A stretch of DNA of 64,000 nt from Rhododendron vialii (GCF_030253575.1 NC_080558.1:36835611-36899610); one strand, 5' to 3'. Positions 1-11,964 are shown, numbered from the stretch's first letter. A program made the numbers and translations. Notes: generated by a model not told the origin, from the sequence alone.

Positions 1-952
1 TAAATTTTTCTTTCCAAAATAATTTTGTACAATCATCTCTAAGCATGACTCTAGATGTAAAAACATCTTTGTACCATCTAAAATCACTTAAGGTTGGACA
101 ATGCAAATTGCTTAACTGATCATGTATCCTAGAAGTAATGTTACTAGGTTGCCCAATAAAGTGTTTAATTATGGTGTAGATTAGAGTATTGACTCCATCT
201 GGTGTTCCCATACCAATTTGGTTATCAAAAATTGGAAGACCGTTTTCATCAGTCTGGACAGCATGTTTGACTTCGTCTCTTGACTCATTGGTGAGGTATT
301 TGTCCCACCATGATTTTAACATTCCAGTAAACTCGGAAGTTAATAAATCAACAATTTGTGGTTGAGTCAGGTCAGTATTTTCTAAGTAACTGTTAGCAGC
401 CATTGACATGTGATTTAACTTTTCTAAAATTTGATGTTCAGTTAATCCATCAATATTCCATTCATATAATTTATTAGAGGAAACAGAAAATTGATTAATT
501 AAAGTATTTTCTTCATATTGAAGATCAGGGGGGGTTGGTCTAGGGTACCAATTTTTGGTAAGACTAGTAGAATTTGTTGGAGGGTAAAGGCGACTGATGC
601 CTTGGCCAGAAAACTGCTTCTGTAGGTGAGAAATGTCGTCATCAGAAGAGGTAGGTGATGCTTGACTAGATGTATTAGTAGTGTAATGTTTTGTAATAGT
701 AGTAACTTGGGGTGATTCTGGTTCTTGCTTAATAGCTAATTTTGTTAATATTTCTTCAATTTTTTGAATATTTTGATTCTGATTTATGCTAATTTTCTCT
801 CTTTTCTCAAGGAGATGGATGAGAGGTTTTTCAATATTTTTACTTGAAGAAGGGATACGAAGAGATGGTCCTTCCTCAAATCTAGTTTCTATTTTATCTA
901 ATTGTTTACCTATAGTCCTGAGGCATTGATTAGTGTAATTAATTTGTTCAAT
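1..952 (-). pseudogene. Endogenous caulimovirid-like (pararetrovirus) or LTR-element capsid/gag region, partial
   Basis: One minus-strand frame stays open from about 952 to the left edge, so the fragment continues outside the window. Landmarks are NWYPRPTPPDLQYEE, LKSWWDKYLT, VNTLIYTIIKHFIG and LSDFRWYKDVF. I know these from capsid/gag-like segments of plant polyproteins usually annotated as caulimovirid-derived ('enzymatic polyprotein'). A Lys/Glu-rich helical stretch precedes them. No CCHC knuckle, protease or reverse transcriptase falls inside the window. The frame is closed upstream by a TAG where the coding region runs into an (AT)n tract and a foldback element, so the 5' part is lost or displaced. 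It could instead be the gag of an LTR retrotransposon; the family assignment comes from motif memory only. Confidence 0.55.
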
Positions 953-956
953 TACC

Positions 957-959
<3 letters not shown>

Positions 960-1010
<51 letters not shown>
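960..1010. repeat. (AT)n microsatellite, ~50 bp
   Basis: Uninterrupted AT dinucleotides separate the caulimovirid-like frame from the foldback element that starts at 1011. A stop codon for the upstream frame forms at the junction. Confidence 0.95.
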
Positions 1011-1012
<2 letters not shown>

Positions 1013-1364
1013 GGGTGGTTCCGGGGACATTCAAAAAAATACCTCATAGTTTCCGATCAAATTTTGATGATCCGAGCCGCTCAATGTGATCAGAATGTGA
1101 TTTTTAAGGGTACCCGCGAGAAATCAGCAAAAAAAATGACCGGAAAGAGCTGATCCGAACAGTTTCAAACAGTTTTTTATTGAACGGTTCAAATAAAAAC
1201 TACTCAAATCAAGTCTTTCCCGGTCATTTTTTTTGCTAATTTCTCGCATGCACCCTTAAAATCACATTTTGCACACATTGAACGGTTCGGATCATAAAAT
1301 TTTGATCGAGAACTATGAGATTGAGATTTGGGGTGTTTTTTTGGGTGTCCATTGAACCGTCCCG
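1011..1364. mobile_element. Foldback MITE inserted in TA-rich repeat
   Basis: The two halves are inverted copies. The left half has GGTTCCGGGGACA, GATCCGAGCCGCTCAATG and AAAATGACCGG. The right half has CCGGTCATTTTTTTTGC, CATTGAACGGTTCGGATC and TGTCCATTGAACC. It is about 354 bp with the turn near 1180. Both sides are TA-rich microsatellite, so a TA-type target duplication cannot be measured. It has no coding capacity. A lone related end lies near 4710-4757. Confidence 0.75.
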
Positions 1365-1366
1365 TG

Positions 1367-1373
<7 letters not shown>

Positions 1374-1408
<35 letters not shown>
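1374..1408. repeat. (TG)n microsatellite
   Basis: A run of TG dinucleotides directly follows the foldback element. Confidence 0.95.
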
Positions 1409-1409
<1 letters not shown>

Positions 1410-1529
1410 CTAATCATGTTTATGTCCAAGTGGCTTTATGAGTCTAAAGGAGAGTAATGATGATAGTCAAGGCTTTTAAGTACTAGACAATATCCAATGG
1501 TCAATACTTCCCCTAGAAAATATATTTAC

Positions 1530-1532
<3 letters not shown>

Positions 1533-1583
<51 letters not shown>
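1533..1583. repeat. (AT)n microsatellite
   Basis: About 50 bp of TA repeats immediately upstream of the palindrome at 1590-1699. Confidence 0.95.
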
Positions 1584-1586
<3 letters not shown>

Positions 1587-1589
1587 AGT

Positions 1590-1699
1590 ACGTGATTTAG
1601 TTTTTTAATTAGGGATGAAGTGGGATTTAATCTCAGCCCTTCATTTCAAGGGCTGAGATTAAATCCCACTTCATCCCTAATTAAAAAACTAAATCACGT
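1590..1699. repeat. Perfect long palindrome, 51 bp arms
   Basis: Bases 1590-1640 are the exact reverse complement of 1649-1699, with an 8-base loop (TCATTTCA). The arms carry ACGTGATTTAG, AGGGATGAAG and AATCTCAGCCCTT. The right half is also the outer end of the long-arm element 1630-4709, so the palindrome looks like a terminal inverted duplication of that end. Confidence 0.9.
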
Positions 1700-1934
1700 C
1701 TGCCCTCTTCTCCCGTTCTTCTCACGTCAGACGTCTTCTGCCAACCCACCCCCATCCTTCCACCTCCCTCCACTCCGACAGACGACCGACGAGACCCCGC
1801 CGCCGTCGACCCACCACCTACCCCTCTCTCTATTCTGCACTCAAGGAAAGGTCGAAGAAAAGGAAAGGAAGGTCCAAGCACGGTAAAATCGTGAAAATCG
1901 AATTCGCCCACCACCGAAGCTCCATTGCCAAGGT

Positions 1935-1974
<40 letters not shown>

Positions 1975-4709
1975 TATGAGCCCTAGATTTTCCATCTTAC
2001 GGTTCCAAAATTTGGGGACTCCAAAAATTAGGGTTTGTTATACACTACGAAATTGGGGATTTTTTGCGGTCAGTTTGATTGGCTAAATTTGATGAGTTGA
2101 ATGTAAAAATAGATTCCAAGTAAAACAATTGCCAAATTTCGTACTTGCATCTCCGATATTGGAGTTGGCGCCGACTACTAACCAATTCACATGTAGCTGA
2201 ACTTAAATGTTTTGGTCCTTAGTTCTGTAGCTTCTGCGTAGATTAAAATTTTTACGTTATGTGGCTAGTTGCCTAGCTGTGAAAACAATAACCATACAGG
2301 TACTTTATTTTGTTACAATCTGTATGTTTGAACCAAGTGCCTCCCTGCCTTATAATGGAAGATATGTATCATGTTTTATGGGGTAGTTTTAGATCAAATT
2401 TTAGCCTTGCTCTCTGGTGTGCTACCAAAATTTGTCCGTCTGCAAATTTTGTGAAATGGATTCGGATTAGTTTGTTGCAAGTTACACCCGGCAATCTCAT
2501 TCCAGTAATTTTTTTTTTTTTTTACAGAAGATCGAATTCTTTGACGGAGGAAACTAACAATTAAAGGTGACAGTCACAGTAAACTTTAGTGATTTGCAGC
2601 TCTGTTTAGATGGGGTGTGGCATTGCAGCAAAGATCACGACTACGACCAAGAAATAGTAAAGAGAAGGTGAAGTTACCGCAGCAAGCAAAGAGGTTGTTC
2701 GGATCAAAAAAAAAGAAAAAGCAAAGAGGCTGTTTGAAGATGCAGCAAGCAAAGAGAGTCACTGCCTGTTGTTGTGGGATTTTTTTTTGTAATCTGGATA
2801 GATAGAGCTGAGCTGTGTGAATTGGATTTGGATGGAGCTAGTTTTTTGTTGGGGCTGATAATGGAACTATGTTTTTTGTTGGCTGTATTTTGTAGCATTA
2901 ATTTGAATAGAAGTTGCAGTTGAACTGGTTTAAACATTTTACAAGCGTATAGCAGTGGGCAATCTTAGTTGACACTTAATGGTTGTTCCACTCAAGTATT
3001 GTTATACCATAGCATGTGCAGATGGAATGGTTGAGACATGGCTGCTTGGTAACTTGGCAATGGATTTTATGGTTTTTGTTGTGAAAGGTGATTAACCACT
3101 TATGAGCAATGCCCGACATGGGCTTATGCGTAACTTGATGCTATTCATGTTCTTCTTGTACTGACTGAGACGCGAGACGTCGGGCTAGGACCAAAAACAA
3201 AGAAAACTCTGCCAAAAATTTTCATGAATGCATTGCTATAAAATTAAAACCATGAAACTGATCCATAAAAAACTGATCCATATATCTTACATTCAATTAA
3301 TTCTATCCCAAAAAATTGGTCCACAAAAAGAACTTTCTTACAGTTAACCTAAAAACTGGTCCATCCCATTACATTCAATTCCAAACTGGTCCATCCCATT
3401 ACATTCAATTCCAAACTGAAAGCACAATTACTACATTAGTATTCTACGAACAAAACTCTTGGTGTACATAGTTTGAGTTTGATACAATAAGAATAAATCA
3501 TTACAAAACAAAGCCAGCAAGCCAAAATACTCCAAGATCATTCGGAACAATCTGAGCCGTCCTCTTGGTCACTATCTGAGCCTTCCTCGTCTTCTTCAAA
3601 GCCTATTGAATAAAATTGACAATTAAAAAAAATAGGATTAGTAAATAAGAACATCTAGGTCAATAAGAAGAATATGATTAGTAATTGAGTTACCATTGTT
3701 AGTTTTACTCATTGGATTTGAAGGACACATTCTCTTATCACTTACCTGCAAGAAAAAGAAAAGAAATCCATATGCTACTAACAGGCCGGGTAACAAGCAA
3801 ACAGAGAGTACACAGTAAGGACTAGTATGTTCAAATTTACTCCTACTGAGCTATGATTTCATTGACCAAATTCATGAATAATTTTGAAATTAAGCATAAA
3901 TGATAACCAATGGGGCAAAAAATTAAAACAAGTTCTGAATCGAAACAAGGTAGTTCAACATTGGGGCAAAAAATTGTAGAAACACATACATTCGTCTGTT
4001 AACATACCAGAAAGCCTTTAATTGTTTGTTTCCTCCGTCAAAGGATTCGATCTTCTGTTAAAAAAAAATACTGGACCACTGGCCACATAACATGAAAATT
4101 TTAATCTACTCAGAAGCTACAGAACTAAGGACCAAAACATTTAAGTTCAGTTACGTGTGAAGTAGTTAGCAGTCGGCGCCAACTCCAATATCGGAGATGC
4201 AAGTACGAAATTTGGCAATTGTTTTACTTGGAATCTATTTTTACAATCAACTCATGAAATTTAGCCAATCAAACTGACTGCAAAAAATCCCCAATTTCGT
4301 AGTGTATAACAAACCATAATTTTTGGGGTCCCCAAATTTTGGAACCGTAAGATGGAAAATCTAAGGCTCATCGACGAAGAAAGAGAGAGAGAGAGAGAGA
4401 GAGAGGAGACCTTGGCAATGGAGCTTCGGTGGTGGGCGAATTCGATTTTCGCGATTTTATCGTGCTTGGACCTTCCCTTCCTTTTCTTCGACCTTTCCTT
4501 GAGAGCAGAATAGAGAGAGGGGTAGGTGGTGGGTCAGCGGCGGCAGGGTCTCGTCGGTCGTCTGTCGGAGTGGAGGGAGGTGGAAGGATGGGGGTGGGTC
4601 GGCAGAAGGCGTCTAATGTGAGAAGAACGGGAGAAGGGGGCAGACGTGATTTAGTTTTTTAGGGATGAAGTGGGATTTAATCTCAACCCTTGAAATGAAG
4701 GGCTGAGAT
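1630..4709. mobile_element. Large inverted-repeat element with 0.7-0.9 kb arms, probably Mutator-like
   Basis: The left arm (~1630-2570) is repeated in inverted orientation at ~4013-4709. Shared marks are the ATCTCAGCCCTT end, the CTGCCCTCTTCTCCCGTTC block, a (CT/GA)n tract, GGCGCCGACT, and a T-rich tract next to AAGATCGAATTC. The left arm holds about 250 bp (2263-2508) missing from the right. The ~1.44 kb core has no intact gene. A minus-strand stretch near 3540-3603 would encode an acidic tail (EEDEEGSDSDQEDGSDCSE then stop) and may be a terminal exon remnant; the donor-like CTTGCAGGTAAG lies at ~3740-3752. Long arms around a short core fit Mutator-like elements in general. No transposase or clear 9 bp target duplication was found. 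Confidence 0.6.
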
Positions 4710-5494
4710 GGGGTGTTTGTTTGGGTGTTTTATTTGGGTGTCTACGGAACCGGCCCCATATATATATATATATATACATATATACACACACGCTTAGCTA
4801 GGCATACTTAGGTACTAATTGGTCCTATTAGGCCTAGGAGGAAAGGGTAGTGATTAAAGGTGGATTGTACTGATAAGAACATTATCTATTGGGTAATATT
4901 TTTCTAGAAAGTGCATATATGCACAGTCATGAATAGGGTAGGCTATTATGTATATATACCTATATATATGCATATATATACCTAGAGGAGAATCTAGGAA
5001 ATAAATTTGGTGGGTAATTAGGTTTAGGCTATGATATTCCTTTGGTTCGCATGCATGGCAAGCATAATGATTACTACTTTTGGTAGCATAATGATGACTT
5101 CCTTTGGTCCAAAAGGTTCAAGTAGGGTTGGAAAGGTCCATAAGGTTCATCTAGGGCTAAGAGAATGTAACTAGATTGAATTGGTAATTAGATTTCTCTA
5201 ACTAATCGGTTAGAAGCTAATTATACTTGCTAAGTAGGATATCTAGCCAAGAAATGTAATTTAAGATTTTCTTTTACTCTCTAGGAAAATATATAAGTGC
5301 TTCTATAGCCATACTTGTCTTTAGAAAAGGACTAGATTGTCCGATGCGAAAAGAGATAATTTTATAAGTCTCAAATCTAATTATGACGGATTATTATTAA
5401 TTAAAAAGGAATTTTAAAAGCAAATTTTAAATAATTAAAATAAAATTCAAATATATAACAAAATTTTTATCTACCAAAAATTAGGGTCGTTACA
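4710..5494. other. Orphan MITE end, TA repeat and possible solo-LTR remnant
   Basis: Bases 4710-4757 (GGTGTCTACGGAACCGGCCCC) match the ends of the 1011-1364 foldback and abut a second TA tract. The following AT-rich stretch ends in TTAGGGTCGTTACA, an ending I associate with some plant gypsy LTRs. No matching start or second LTR was found, so the LTR call is weak. No coding region was seen. Confidence 0.35.
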
Positions 5495-8200
5495 GGGATA
5501 TAATAAGGTTGTGTCTCATGGGTGAGATTAGGGAGCAAGGCCCCTAATCTAATTTTTATCTACCAAAAATCTAATTTTGCAGCGTCTTTCATTCGTGTCT
5601 CAGTCCTATGTCTGATCAATGTGATTTTTTGCACGGCTATTATGAATTTGAGATGGAGCTCATTCGTGCATCACAGCAGGGCCTGCAATATCCTACCCAT
5701 AGCAGGTCCCCTATTGGAATTTATGTAGCTTGATTTTTTTTTTCCCACAGAGAATAATTAAGCTTATGAAGCAAAAGGCCAGAAAATTAATGTGTTTCAT
5801 AATGCATTCCAACATGGTTTGTTCATATAACGAACGACCTTGGACGAATTTTCAACGACCCAAGAAGAAGTCGAGCTCGAGTAGTCTTTGTTTTGCTTCA
5901 CCACCACAGTACATAACTGGAGACGTTACAAAACAGGACTTGGATTGAACTAGGAAGATGGTTTGCTTATTCTGCAGATTACACATTCCCTTTGCCTGGA
6001 TAAGTAAAGCATAAAATCAAGTTTCATGATACGGGAAATTGGACCCTGTACGTAGCTCATTGAATTTAGTTTTGAAATACTTTTTCGGTTCACGTTTCTT
6101 GAAAAAAAAAATAGAAGATTTAGGACTCGTATAAAACAAAAAATAAAGAAAAAAAATTTAGTAGTAGCGAGACTATATATGTTGGGGATAATTTTTTTTA
6201 CATATAATAATTACAATTTCTAAAAAAAATTTCGTGGCGGTCGCCGCCACTAGACCTCCTGGTTCCATCCTTACAGTCATAATAAGCAAAATGGATTGTG
6301 AAACTATATATTCCCAAAAAATAAATTAAGGCCACAAAAGTCAGACAATAAAGAGGTAGACAAATATTACATACCGTGGTGTTTGGGGTGAACTACAACT
6401 TACAATTGAATTTCTCAGTAAAGGCCACAAAAGTCAGACAAGATAGAAGTATAGTTTTTTCCACAAGCATATGGAAGGAAAGAATATGCATACGGTGGTG
6501 TTTGGGGTGGAATTAGACTTCATATTTAACTTTTCTACAACATGCATTTAGGGCCCCCTGCGCTAACTTTTTCCTGACTTTTTGGCGCGGTATTTTTATT
6601 GTTATGTCTTATATTTTACTTGATTTAGGTCAATCTTTACATCACATGATCATTAATTTGTCTCGAAGAAAAGAATTAAAAAAGTTTAAATGTCCATAGG
6701 ATGACTGCCTTTCTCGATTATAACTTTTCCGATTTTAACTTTCATCAAGACAAACAATAAGATGTAAAAATTTTATACATCCAAATCTAGTAAATTAATT
6801 AATCGAGAGCAACCAAAAAAACTGTGTCAAAATGTCAGGAAAAAATTAGGCCATATACTGGTTCAGAAATCAAGAAATTTGAAAATGATGGTCTTCTAGG
6901 TGAAGTTAGTCGGTATTCAAGAACTTGGTTCTTGGACCACTACAACCATACACTTTCATAGGGTAAACGATTAAATGTATGATCCCCACATAAAATATGT
7001 GGTTTTTAAATTGTAGGAAGCTCCACGTGGTTTGCTCCCAAAAAATTAATAATTACTGTCTTCCAATCCGGGCCTTTCTCAAAAGTCAAAAAGTTGTGGA
7101 CACTGTATGCAAAAATTAATAATTACTGTCTTCCAGTCCGGTCCTTTCTCAAAAGTCAAAAAGTTGTGGACATTGTATGCATCATATCCACATGGACAAG
7201 CTTTTTGGATGTCTCTATTTTGTGAATTTTTTTAATTCCCAGTACCGTTTGGCTTTGTTGAAAATTGGATTCAACCAAGCAGCTGTGATTGATCAGAATC
7301 GACCCGAGTCAAGTAATGAATTACTAAATTAGTAGGTTTTTGTGAGTTGACCTGGGTCTTTTTTGAGTAGCAGCACTATTGGGACACACAATATACCCTC
7401 TTCTAGATCTGAAAAAGTTATTCAAGCCATTCATTTTGTTTGATTTGTCACGCAAGTATATAAAATCACACTGATTAAATTAATACCATTATAGGCATGA
7501 ACCAACCATGTTTGTCTTGAAAAAACTTAAAAAGAATTTGAGAAAAAACTTCAAGATAATCAATCATGTATCGTTTATGTAGCTACTCTATCTCAGATCA
7601 AAGTAATTTTTGGCACCGCTATTACGAATTGGAGATAGGGCTCATTTATGCATCACAACAGCTTTATTTTTTTCACACTTTATTTATTTTTTTTAACCGT
7701 TGACTCAAGTACTCCGTACTAATCGAGATATTTAATGCTATAGTGGACCTCCCTAAAAAAATAAGAGCGGGCAAGAGAGACGGAATGTGCTCCAGATTTG
7801 TTTTTGTCTTGGATTTCTCTCTATGTGACAGCTTTATATAGGAGGGCATTTTTGTCGTGGTTTAATTTTTTTTTTAAGAAGTGGACTTAAGACCTTACTA
7901 CACTATATTAGTAGACTAGAAGTGAACTAACTGGGTTACAAGTTCTCTATAATGGACCCTAGATCAATTTTTTAATTTTTTTTTACTAAGGGACATCATT
8001 TCCACATTAATTTAGTTTCTTCGAAACGACGAAAAGTTTGAAAATGATTTCGATACAAGTCATTTTGAACATCTTCTGAACCATTCCGGACTTTACCGGT
8101 TAATTGATGCCAATTGAAGTACTATCAATTTTATTTGAAAGAAATAGATGGTTGCATTTTTTGATAATCATTCCAGATACAAGTCTATGGACATGCGTGG
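5495..8200. other. Gene-poor spacer with diverged repeats
   Basis: No supportable gene. Two diverged copies of one segment are present (5593-5684 and 7580-7662, both with GATCAA, GGCTCATT or AGCTCATT, and GCATCACA). An imperfect tandem pair lies at about 6332-6530 (GGCCACAAAAGTCAGACA and GGTGGTGTTTGGGGTG twice). A 70 bp exact-period duplication is listed separately. Confidence 0.5.
7041..7180. repeat. Tandem duplication, 2 x 70 bp
   Basis: Bases 7041-7110 and 7111-7180 are head-to-tail copies beginning AAAAATTAATAATTACTGTC, with only three or so substitutions. The duplication looks recent and non-coding. Confidence 0.9.
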
Positions 8201-8214
8201 AGCCGAACCCTTCT

Positions 8215-8460
8215 ATGGGCACCGATCAAAGGTGATCCGAGCCGTTCAATAATTTTAAATAGTTTTGCAAAAGACCCCACGAAAAATCAGCTCAATTCAA
8301 TACATGTATGCTCTATCCAATTTTTCATCATATTATATCGAACATCTACACGTATGAGATTGAACTGATTTTTCGCGTATCGGTTTGAGCTGATTTTTCA
8401 CAAGGCCACTCAAAATATTATTTTAAAAAATTAATGAATGGCTCGGAACATCCGTGCAAA
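8215..8460. mobile_element. Degenerate foldback MITE, 'AAAATCAGCTCAAT' family
   Basis: The left half carries GATCCGAGCCGTTCAATAA and AAAAATCAGCTCAATT. The right half carries the inverted TTGAGCTGATTTTTCAC and AATGAATGGCTCGGA. Better preserved members are at 18957-19350 and 50740-51090. Confidence 0.65.
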
Positions 8461-8737
8461 ACCCAGAGTAAACCCTACGTGACGGTCGATGCCTATAGCA
8501 TTTTCTTGGTGGAGCCGAAAGATGACATGCAAGGTCACCTGTACCGCTGACTCAATTTTTCTGTAGGATTACTAAAAATTCTACTGGCGATATTTCATTC
8601 ATCATTCACCGAAGTCGAAATTTGTAAAGATTCAAATTTGTTCAGGTCCTAAATTACATGTACTATTTATTTTTTTTCAACAAAAATTACAGAGACACAA
8701 TCCCAGTTGAACTACAACTGGGCCAGAACAGGGTACA

Positions 8738-9826
8738 AAAAATCATCCCAATTATATCTAAAGCCCAGCCTCTAAAAGGCCAAGGCTTTACCACAGCTTG
8801 ATAATCTGTTGCAGGTGTATGATGTACTGGGCCGTGAGCTTAGCAAGGCTGGCAGCCTTTAGAAAAACGTATACAATCCTCTAAGATAGTGGGCCAATAA
8901 TAACCATACCTTCTAATTAGCCACCTCATCTTTATTCCGAATTGATGTGCTCCACAAATCCCTTCATGGACTTCTGCCATTACCTTCATGGCCTCGGTAT
9001 GGCATAAGCATCTCAACAACAAATCATCTTCGAGGCCTTTCTTGTACAATTCATCTCCAACGAGAACGTAACTCAACGCTCTTCTCTTAACCTTCCTGCT
9101 AGCCCCCATGTGAGGCTGCTTTAGATAAGCAATGATGGGATCACGCCAATCCTTCTTACCCTCATCTTCTTCTTCAATCGGAAGATCTGAAACAAATACT
9201 TCGAGGCCTAAACCTCTCCTCCTCACGGAAGGGAGTAGCCTTTTTTGGACTGTAATGATCTTATGAAGCGTCTCTGGTGATAGCTTCAGGCCTGTTGAGG
9301 CCTGAGCCAAACTATTCGCCTCAGTATTCATACTCCTTGAGACATGTTTGACAGTCACGTTATCAAAGTCTTGGATTAATTGAACTGTTGGCATGTAATA
9401 AGGAGCTAACTCCTCACTATAGCATTTAAACGTCCCTGCCAAATGGTTGATTACAAGGTTTGAATCCCCTATAACCCTTACTTCTTTGGCCTCAAGGTCC
9501 CTAAGGATTTCAAGGCCTATTACCACTGCTTCGTATTCTGCTTGGTTATTTGTACATGGAAAATCGAATTGAAAAGATAGCTCTGTTCTCAGGCGTTGAG
9601 GAGAAATAATGATAATTCCACAGCCTGAGACCATTTGAGTTTTTGACCCATCAAATAGAAGAGTCCAAGGAGTGAGTGAGATTTCAAATACACTCAGTCC
9701 TGAGTCAGTTTCCTCGCCGATATCAACGCAAGGATGATCGGCAAGGAAATCTGCTAAGGCCTGGCCCTTCACAGCCCTTTGAGGGACATATTGAAAATTG
9801 AACTCCATTAAAGCCAAAGACCATTA
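8738..9826 (-). pseudogene. Ty3/gypsy polyprotein fragment: RNase H then integrase N-terminus
   Basis: The minus-strand frame begins at an upstream stop (TAATGG) and runs through GQALADFLADHP, an RNase H fold (LLFDGSK, TNNQAEYEAVVIGL, VIGDSNLVINHLAG) and the integrase zinc-binding region (HEGICGAHQFG, then CIRFSKGCQPC). After CQPC at ~8840 there is a TAA. The frame then continues with AHGPVHHTPATDYQAVVKPW and RGWALDIIGMIF, so the stop most likely replaces a CAA Gln codon. RNase H with this linker is typical of the Tat/Ogre-type gypsy lineages. Reverse transcriptase, protease, gag and LTRs are absent. It is a dead internal fragment. Confidence 0.9.
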
Positions 9827-11598
9827 AATTTCACTGGAACCCTTGAAGTTTTATTTTGTGACGGATACTCTCTTCACATATGAAAAATGACTACAAAACT
9901 CTTAGAATTTAAACCTACAAAAACATCGATCATCACGTGACTCACATACGATAATACATCGATCACTTTGATTGTTGGCTCCTTTTGAGATACTGATTTA
10001 GGTTTTGTGGTTTCAATGTTCATTTCACCAACACCCAACCAATAACTTTTTAACTAAATACGCGATGGAATTAGCCAAAAATAGCTTCTATTGATAAATT
10101 TACTATTTTATATTTATTAAAATAAACAACAAGTGTTCTTAATTCTTAATATTTTTGGACCCAAAAGTAATAAATGTGTCCATTTTTATCAAAACAATTC
10201 TTTCAATGACTAAACAATAAAGAACTATTCATAATTTTTACCCTTTTTTATGAGAGCAATTCCCCTTCTTTCTTTCTTTTTTGTTGCTCGGCATCAAAGC
10301 AGTTCTTTCAATGGATAAGAAGTCATCTTCATTCAAAATAAGTGAGAGTCGATAGTTTGTTAGTATTACTTTTCATCATCATAACAGGTGAATTTTAGAC
10401 ATAAGTCCCTTTTGACACATTTCATTACATGTTTGGACAGACAATTGTTGATTTCTTCTTTTTTTTTTTTGGGTATCGTTGAAATGTACCCAGAAACCCC
10501 AGAGGGTTCATGATCATTTCTCGTTCATGAACGGGGCGTCCATCATTAGGGAAAACCTCGGAGAGTGTCAGTGAAATTTGCCCTAGATAAAATGAGTAGT
10601 TACCGCGCGTGTAGACTTTGTATTCTATCTAACCATTTTTTCCATCACTTCCCTAGCAATACTACTATCTTCTTCTTTTTTCTAAGCAGCAATGCTATCT
10701 ATCTTATGTCTTTCTTTTTTTTTATAAAATAGCATTTTTAATGAATGTCATCTTTAAAGAGTGGAGAGAGATGACTATGAATGTTTGGAGAGAGAGGAGA
10801 TAAAATGAGGGAAACTTATTTACGGCTCCGCGCAATTTCAGTCGTTTGTTTCGGCAATCAATGGTTCAGATTTTAAAAACCTCTTCTAGTGAATTTTTTT
10901 TTAAAATTCGGACCGTACGTGCCTAATTGAGCACCGTAAAGTATATTCACGGCTCTGACGTAAAAAAGTTCTTCTCGGGTAAATTAAAATGGGTGCAGAG
11001 ACCGAAAACTATTTTTATTCTTTTACTGGAGAAAGCTAGATTGCTAGAGAAAGTTTTCCATGGTTTGGCTCTTCATTTTTGCTTAAACGTGAGATAGAGA
11101 GACTAGTGTACTTGTCCTAACCCATTCTTCTGTCAAATTTGAAGACTTCATCATTCTTCAAAAAAATGGAGCGTTTTTTAGGGGGGAAAAATTCTAAATA
11201 AATTAAATAAGTAAAATTCGAAGAGTGGATAGAATTGCTGAATATGAAATTTACAAACATGGATTGTCAAAATGCCCTACAGATCAAAAAAGGGCAACAA
11301 AGGAAATGAATTTTTGTGATTCGTATAATGAGATTTTGTGGTCAAATTGATATGAATTTTTGTGATTACTTTTATGAATATTTGTTGTACTGTTGTTCAT
11401 GAATTTTTTGTGGCATTGTTTATGAACTTTGAAGAGAGAGAGAGAGAGAGAGAGAGAGAGCTCAAAGTTAGTATAAGTTTTGTGGTGTTGTTTATGATTG
11501 TTTGTGATATTATTTACGAATTTTTGTGGTGCGATTTATGAATTTTTTGATTTCAATTACAAATTCTTGTGGTGTTTATGAAATTTTTGTGATAGTGT
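9827..11598. other. Non-coding AT-rich spacer
   Basis: No gene seen. It contains short poly-T runs, a (GA)n tract at about 11433-11461, and a degenerate pattern around 11310-11600 in which GAATTTTTGTGAT/GGT recurs, suggesting an old short-period repeat now interrupted by a MITE. Confidence 0.5.
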
Positions 11599-11601
11599 TT
11601 A

Positions 11602-11940
11602 GAGTATCTCCACTTCTTACTCAAATCTTGACTCAAACTCAAATTTGAGTATAAATTATCAAAAATCCTCCTCCACTCCTTACCTAAACCTATACCAAAT
11701 TTGAGTAAATTGAGTTTTACTCAAATTTAGTTAAGACTCAAACTCTTAATCAAATTTTTTAAGGCAAATTTCACACCTTTAAATTTACAATATTGCCATT
11801 AATGAAGTTTTTACTCAAATTTGTGCATATTTGTGCTTGGATTTGAGTTTACCCATTGGAACACACAATACCAAATCAAGTTTTTACCCAAATTTTTAAT
11901 CAAATTTGGATAAAAATCTAAGTAAGGAGGAGAGATGCTC
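11602..11940. mobile_element. Tourist-like (PIF/Harbinger) MITE with TTA target duplication
   Basis: A 339 bp AT-rich element rich in CTCAAATTTGAG motifs, with ends GAGTATCTCC and GGAGAGATGCTC, flanked on both sides by TTA (11599-11601, 11941-11943). A 3 bp TWA duplication with a GAGNATCTCC-type end is characteristic of Tourist-like elements. Confidence 0.75.
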
Positions 11941-11964
11941 TTACGAATTCTTGTGGTGTTTATG

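Noticed and set aside
902..1153. Plus-strand ORF with a Tyr-Ile repeat
   Set aside because: It is produced by the (AT)n microsatellite and runs into a MITE, so it is not a protein gene.
1681..4662. Matching ORFs in both arms of the long-arm element
   Set aside because: Their similarity comes from the inverted repeat. GC-rich leader-like sequence with a GA tract gives open frames without protein character.
4710..5494. Complete LTR retrotransposon ending in GTCGTTACA
   Set aside because: No second LTR, primer site or coding domain was found, so only a possible solo-LTR remnant is mentioned.
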